Source: Haloferax mucosum ATCC BAA-1512 (GTDB lineage: Archaea > Halobacteriota > Halobacteria > Halobacteriales > Haloferacaceae). From it: DNA of 64,000 nucleotides. The stretch is from contig NZ_AOLN01000004.1 of the NCBI RefSeq assembly GCF_000337815.1, positions 221,253 through 285,252 on the forward strand, in the 5' to 3' direction. The notes below the pieces were generated by a model. The model saw nothing but the letters and a program-made list of their open reading frames with translations. It made no database searches and had not been told where the DNA came from. Shown piece by piece: positions 60,605 through 64,000 of this stretch. The stretch's first letter is position 1. The number at the start of each line of letters is the position of its first letter. The position numbers were made by a program, and so were the translations under genes.

Positions 60605-60610
60605 CGGAGG
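60605..60610 (+). promoter_or_regulatory. Shine-Dalgarno-like site before the permease gene
   Basis: CGGAGG lies 10 bases before the ATG at 60621. It is unusual in this window, where most starts look leaderless, and it implies that the permease mRNA has a 5' leader. Confidence 0.5.
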
Positions 60611-60620
60611 CGAAATAGCG

Positions 60621-61901
60621 ATGGCACCACTGCAAGCGCTCAGCGGGCTTCCAGAGACGCTCAACCTCACGCTCCAAGAAGCGCTCGACATTCTGATCTT
60701 CTCGGTTCGAGACGGCTTCGTTCAGGTGAGCGCGTTCGTCGCAATCACCGTCCTAGTATTCAGCTACATCCAATATCGGACGGGCGGACGCATCGTCACC
60801 TACCTCGAAAACAACGAACAGATGCAACCGCTCGCCGGGGCGCTTCTCGGCTTGACGCCGGGTTGCGGCGGCGCGATTATCGCCATGCCGCTCTACATCC
60901 GCGGGACAGTTAGTTTCGGGACGGTCGTCGCCGCTCTCGCCGCGACGGCGGGCGACTCCGCGTTCGTTATCCTCGCACTCGCTCCCGAAGCGGCGCTGTA
61001 CGCCTACTCGATGGCCTTTATCTCCGCCATCCTGTTCGGCTACGCAATCGACATGTGGGGTCTCGGCGTCGGGCGCGTTGACAAGGCGGTAAACAAACTC
61101 AGCCGTCCGATGACCGACGGCGGTTTCACCACGACGAACGTCGCAGACGGTGGTCCGAGTATCCCCGATTACCAGCACGACGCTCACGACCACACTCGCG
61201 GTAACGACAACACGGACGGTCGCTTCGATGCGCTCACACCGGTGATGAGCCGATTCAGTCATCTCGTCCACGTTCTCTGGTGGGCCGTTGCGATTCTGGG
61301 GCTCGTCGCGGGCGTCATGTATCTCGCACGCGGCGCGCCAGAAGTACCGCTCGAATTCCGTCCGACGTTCTTCGGTCTCTTCACCGTCACGGGACTGGTC
61401 GGAACGACCGCGTCCTTTTATCTCCACTTCGTCGGTCGGCGCTTTATCGGCGAAGGCGAGGCCGGACGGATTCGAGACGACTTCGCCAGCGCGTACGAGA
61501 CGTTCCAGCACGCGGCGATGGAGACGAGTATGGTTACCGTCTGGGTCATCGGTGCCTACCTCATCTACGAGTACGGCATCGTGATTCTCAACGTCGAAAT
61601 CGCCGCGGTCGCGGCGGCCGCAGGCGTGTTCGCACCCGTCGGTGGCGCGTTACTCGGCTTGATTCCGGGCTGTGCACCGCAGATTGTCTTCGCCGGAATC
61701 TACGCCGAAGGCGGCATCCCGTTTTCGGCACTGACGGCGAACGCTATCAGTCAGGACGGCGACGCGCTGTTCCCGCTGATGGCAATCGACATGAAAGCGG
61801 CTATCGTCGCCACCATCTACACGACGATTCCCGCGCTCATCGTCGGGGTGCTCCTGTTTTACCTCTGGCCGTACGCAAGCTTCGGATTCGGGGTGCTCTG
61901 A
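60621..61901 (+). CDS. ArsP_2-type ten-TM permease (putative metal or manganese exporter)
   Basis: The 426-residue polytopic protein has two homologous halves, each with a signature loop: LAGALLGLTPGCGGAIIAMPLY (about residues 70-91) and VGGALLGLIPGCAPQIVFAGIY (about 340-361). A His/Asp-rich cytoplasmic loop (YQHDAHDHTRGNDN, about 190-205) between them could bind metal. This pattern belongs to the family annotated as putative 10-TM heavy-metal exporters (PF11449). The substrate is not established. The Usp gene begins two bases after its stop codon. Confidence 0.85.
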   Translation: MAPLQALSGLPETLNLTLQEALDILIFSVRDGFVQVSAFVAITVLVFSYIQYRTGGRIVTYLENNEQMQPLAGALLGLTPGCGGAIIAMPLYIRGTVSFGTVVAALAATAGDSAFVILALAPEAALYAYSMAFISAILFGYAIDMWGLGVGRVDKAVNKLSRPMTDGGFTTTNVADGGPSIPDYQHDAHDHTRGNDNTDGRFDALTPVMSRFSHLVHVLWWAVAILGLVAGVMYLARGAPEVPLEFRPTFFGLFTVTGLVGTTASFYLHFVGRRFIGEGEAGRIRDDFASAYETFQHAAMETSMVTVWVIGAYLIYEYGIVILNVEIAAVAAAAGVFAPVGGALLGLIPGCAPQIVFAGIYAEGGIPFSALTANAISQDGDALFPLMAIDMKAAIVATIYTTIPALIVGVLLFYLWPYASFGFGVL

Positions 61902-61902
61902 G

Positions 61903-62361
61903 TTGTACGAAAACATCCTCGTTCCGACGGACGAAAGCGACCACGCGCTCGCGGCCGCCGAACACGCCTGCGAACTCGCGTCGGCCCACGGCGCGACGGT
62001 CCACGTCGTCTATGTCGTCGATACCCAGACGAACTGGCTGACCATCTCGAAAAACGAAGTTCGAGAGACGGCCCGCGAGATAGGAGAAGAGATGGGAACG
62101 CGAGCGCTGACGGACATCGAGCGTCTCGGTCAGGAATACGACGTACCCCTCGTTACGGAACTCCGTGAAGGAACGCCGGAAGAAGAGATACTCGAATACG
62201 TCGCCGACAACGACATCGACCTCGTCGTGATGGGTACCCACGGCCGACAGGGCATCAAGCGCCGCCTCGTCGGCAGCGTCACTGAACACGTCGTAGGCGA
62301 GTCACCCGTACCGGTACTGACCACCAGCACAACCGCGACACAGGATGCTAGCGACGCCTGA
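61903..62361 (+). CDS. Universal stress protein, TTG start
   Basis: The 152-residue single UspA domain reads YENILVPTDESDHALAAAEHACELA and closes with DLVVMGTHGRQGIKRRLVGSVTEHVVGESPVPVL, with the ATP-binding G-2X-G-9X-G-S pattern. The family N-terminus coincides with a TTG codon at 61903, and no ATG is available nearby, so TTG is the start. It begins one base after the permease stop, so it is likely translationally coupled and may modulate the transporter. Confidence 0.88.
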   Translation: MYENILVPTDESDHALAAAEHACELASAHGATVHVVYVVDTQTNWLTISKNEVRETAREIGEEMGTRALTDIERLGQEYDVPLVTELREGTPEEEILEYVADNDIDLVVMGTHGRQGIKRRLVGSVTEHVVGESPVPVLTTSTTATQDASDA

Positions 62362-62518
62362 ATAGACGCAGACGAAACGCAGTAGCTAAACGGACCTGCG
62401 GCTTCTTCGGTGCGACTTACTCGGTTAGCGGCGCTCCTATCAGTTATTCATCGTGTAGAGTCCGCGGTCGGCGCTCCCCAACCGTAATCCATTGGTACCC
62501 GGTCGGCATACGCTCGGT

Positions 62519-63706
62519 GTGAACCGACGCCAAGCATCCGGTGAGAGTTTACTGACGGGCTATCCCGGACGGATGCTACTTACCGTCTCGCTCGCGTGGG
62601 CGGTGCTCCAGACGGGGCGGTTCCTGCTGTCGCCGCTCCTCCCGACGATTATCGCCGACCTTCAGATAACCGAGGCAACCGCCGGCATCGCGTTGGCGCT
62701 CTTTCAGGGCGTCTACGCCGTCACGCAGTATCCAAGCGGAGAGTACTCCGACCGCTGGACGCGCGGGACGCTTATCGTCCCCGGACTCGCCATTCTCGTC
62801 CTCGGGTTCGCCACGTTCGGCATCGAAGGCGGTCTCGTCGGATTTGCCCTCGCCGCGGGCATCACCGGATTCGGGAAAGGGCTGTTTTCTATTCCCTCTC
62901 GTGCGCTCGTTTCGGACCTCTTCGTCGCCCGACGCGGCCGTGCGCTCGGACTCTACGCCGCCGGAACCGACCTCGGCGGCCTCCTCGCGTCGGGGCTCGC
63001 CATTCTCGCGCTCACCTACGCGACGTGGCGGACGCCGTTTCTCCCCGTTGCCGTCGTCCTCGGACTGCTCACCCTCGTGTTTGCCTACTGGTCGAACGAC
63101 GGCTACGACGTTGGCTCACCGGAACTCGACGCGAGCGGAACGCTCCGACGACTCTTCGCCAGTCCAGAACAACGCCGAACACTCCTCGCGTTCGGCCTGT
63201 TTTACTTCATGGTCGGCGGGTTCATCAACTTCCTGCCGACGTATCTCATCCAAGCCAAGGCGTTCTCAGAGCAACTCGCAAGCGCCGCGTTCGCTATCGT
63301 GTTCGTCGTCGGCATCGGTATCAAGCCCATCGCCGGCGGGCTGAGCGACCGATTCCGGCGCGAGTCGATTGCGGTCGTCGGACTGCTCATCGCCGCGGCG
63401 TCACTCGCCGTCCTGTCGGCCGTCGCTGTCCGGCCGGTCATCTACATCGCTATCGTCGTTCTCGCCGTCGGCTACAAGATGGAGTTCCCACTCGCCGATG
63501 CGATTATCGTCGATAACGCCCCCGATGCCGACCGCGGGGCCGACCTCGGGGCCGCACGGGCGTTGTTCCTCGGTGCGAACGCGGTCGGTCCCGCCTACGT
63601 CGGCATCGTAGCGACCTATCTGAACTACGGCGTCGCGTTCGCTGGGCTGGCGGTGTGTTTGGTCGTCGCCGCGGGGTTATTGTACTGGGATGCGAGGAGT
63701 GAGTGA
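62519..63706 (+). CDS. MFS transporter
   Basis: The 395-residue protein has twelve predicted membrane segments in two halves. It has the MFS landmarks YPSGEYSDRWTRG after TM2 (motif A, in place of G-xxxD-R-GRR), ARRGRALGLYAAGTDLGG in TM5-6 and IKPIAGGLSDRFRRE in the second half. The substrate is unknown. The open frame extends to a TTG at 62492, but GTG at 62519 (VNRRQASGESLLTGYPGRMLL) gives a short basic N-terminus before TM1. Confidence 0.85.
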   Translation: MNRRQASGESLLTGYPGRMLLTVSLAWAVLQTGRFLLSPLLPTIIADLQITEATAGIALALFQGVYAVTQYPSGEYSDRWTRGTLIVPGLAILVLGFATFGIEGGLVGFALAAGITGFGKGLFSIPSRALVSDLFVARRGRALGLYAAGTDLGGLLASGLAILALTYATWRTPFLPVAVVLGLLTLVFAYWSNDGYDVGSPELDASGTLRRLFASPEQRRTLLAFGLFYFMVGGFINFLPTYLIQAKAFSEQLASAAFAIVFVVGIGIKPIAGGLSDRFRRESIAVVGLLIAAASLAVLSAVAVRPVIYIAIVVLAVGYKMEFPLADAIIVDNAPDADRGADLGAARALFLGANAVGPAYVGIVATYLNYGVAFAGLAVCLVVAAGLLYWDARSE

Positions 63707-63805
63707 TTATTTGATTTGCGGGTTGTTGAGATTTTTGCGAACGAATATGCGCAGAGCATTGGCGGTTAGCGTACCAATTTGGCGTGTTCAAGTAAGCCGT
63801 CCGTG

Positions 63806-64000
63806 ACTCTAAGCCAACTAGAGTTCGTCTGTAACTCGTTTTTGTATAAACCTCCGTCAACACCAGAGTGCTTCAACCTAACTAGGGTTCGTCTGTAACA
63901 ATCCCGAACAGAGTTGTCTGCGTCCGGGGTGAGGCTTCAACCCAACTAGGGTTCGTCTGTAACAAATCGCGCATCATCACAGGCTCCTAGAGTTAGACGA
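63806..64000 (-). CRISPR. CRISPR array, trailer end (at least three repeats; continues beyond window)
   Basis: Thirty-base repeats lie at 63806-63835 (degenerate, five mismatches), 63870-63899 and 63934-63963, separated by 34-base spacers (63836-63869, 63900-63933). A third spacer starts at 63964 and runs to the window end. On the minus strand the repeat starts GTTACAGACGAACCCTAG and ends GGGTTGAAGC, the haloarchaeal type I-B repeat. The degenerate repeat marks the leader-distal end, so the leader and cas genes should lie to the right. Confidence 0.93.

Larger units (their letters stand above)
60088..60620. other. Intergenic region with perfect hairpin
   Basis: There are 533 bases with no confident gene. 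The first half is AT-rich and holds the promoter of the leftward zinc-ribbon pair. The second half carries a perfect eight-pair hairpin at 60454-60476. A minus-strand frame starting with a GTG near 60550 reads VNCPGCRHTSSGSECE, like the start of the zinc-ribbon proteins, but the rest does not match them; it might be a decayed third copy. Confidence 0.5.

Noticed and set aside
60355..60630. Minus-strand frame with NCPGCRHTSSGSEC resembling a zinc ribbon
   Set aside because: Only the first few residues resemble the neighbouring zinc ribbons; the remainder has no second CxxC and is not haloarchaeal in composition. Noted as a possible relic only.

Overview
The window looks like a haloarchaeon of the Haloferax type. 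The evidence is GC-rich coding DNA, strongly acidic proteins, twin-arginine lipoprotein signals, HTH-bat-type regulators, many promoters with a TATA element about 26 bases before the start codon (leaderless mRNAs), PhoU with an AbrB domain, DICT-domain and CxxC micro-proteins, and a haloarchaeal type I-B CRISPR repeat at the right edge. No rRNA, tRNA, transposase or replication gene was seen. The mix of catabolic operons and transporters would suit a megaplasmid or an accessory chromosomal region, but that is inference.

Layout. 0-9.9 kb: mixed housekeeping and accessory genes (PhoU-like regulator, membrane protein, corrinoid adenosyltransferase, DICT protein, tandem Usp, FKBP isomerase, alpha/beta hydrolase, zinc alcohol dehydrogenase). 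10-13.3 kb: an iron-box-controlled siderophore-binding lipoprotein, an amidohydrolase and a BtuF-like protein. 13.3-36 kb: a phenylacetate catabolic island. It holds the paaABCD oxygenase operon plus a separate zinc-ribbon gene, an aldehyde dehydrogenase, two hotdog thioesterases, two phenylacetate-CoA ligases, a Liv-type ABC importer with a fused permease, a MaoC hydratase, enoyl-CoA hydratases, a hydroxyacyl-CoA dehydrogenase, thiolases, and a thiolase/HMG-CoA-synthase-like/DUF35 pair. Together these could import an aromatic acid, activate it to a CoA thioester, epoxidise and open the ring, and beta-oxidise the product. No paaE-type reductase is present.

36-45.5 kb: a second, unassigned catabolic cluster around an IclR regulator, with EthD-domain proteins, a ThDP enzyme, an SDR epimerase, an HD protein, an M24 peptidase-like protein and a DUF1028 protein. 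The IclR gene is flanked by perfect copies of the palindrome GTTCGA-N5-TCGAAC. 45.5-50 kb: a lipoprotein, cobyric acid synthase, a zinc micro-protein and a second iron-box-controlled siderophore-binding lipoprotein. 50-58.5 kb: a PAS histidine kinase and a complete histidine utilisation operon (hutU-hutG-hutI-hutH) with a divergent HTH-bat regulator. 58.5-64 kb: an exported glycerophosphodiesterase, two paralogous zinc micro-proteins, an ArsP_2-type permease coupled to a Usp gene, an MFS transporter, and the trailer end of a CRISPR array that continues past the window.
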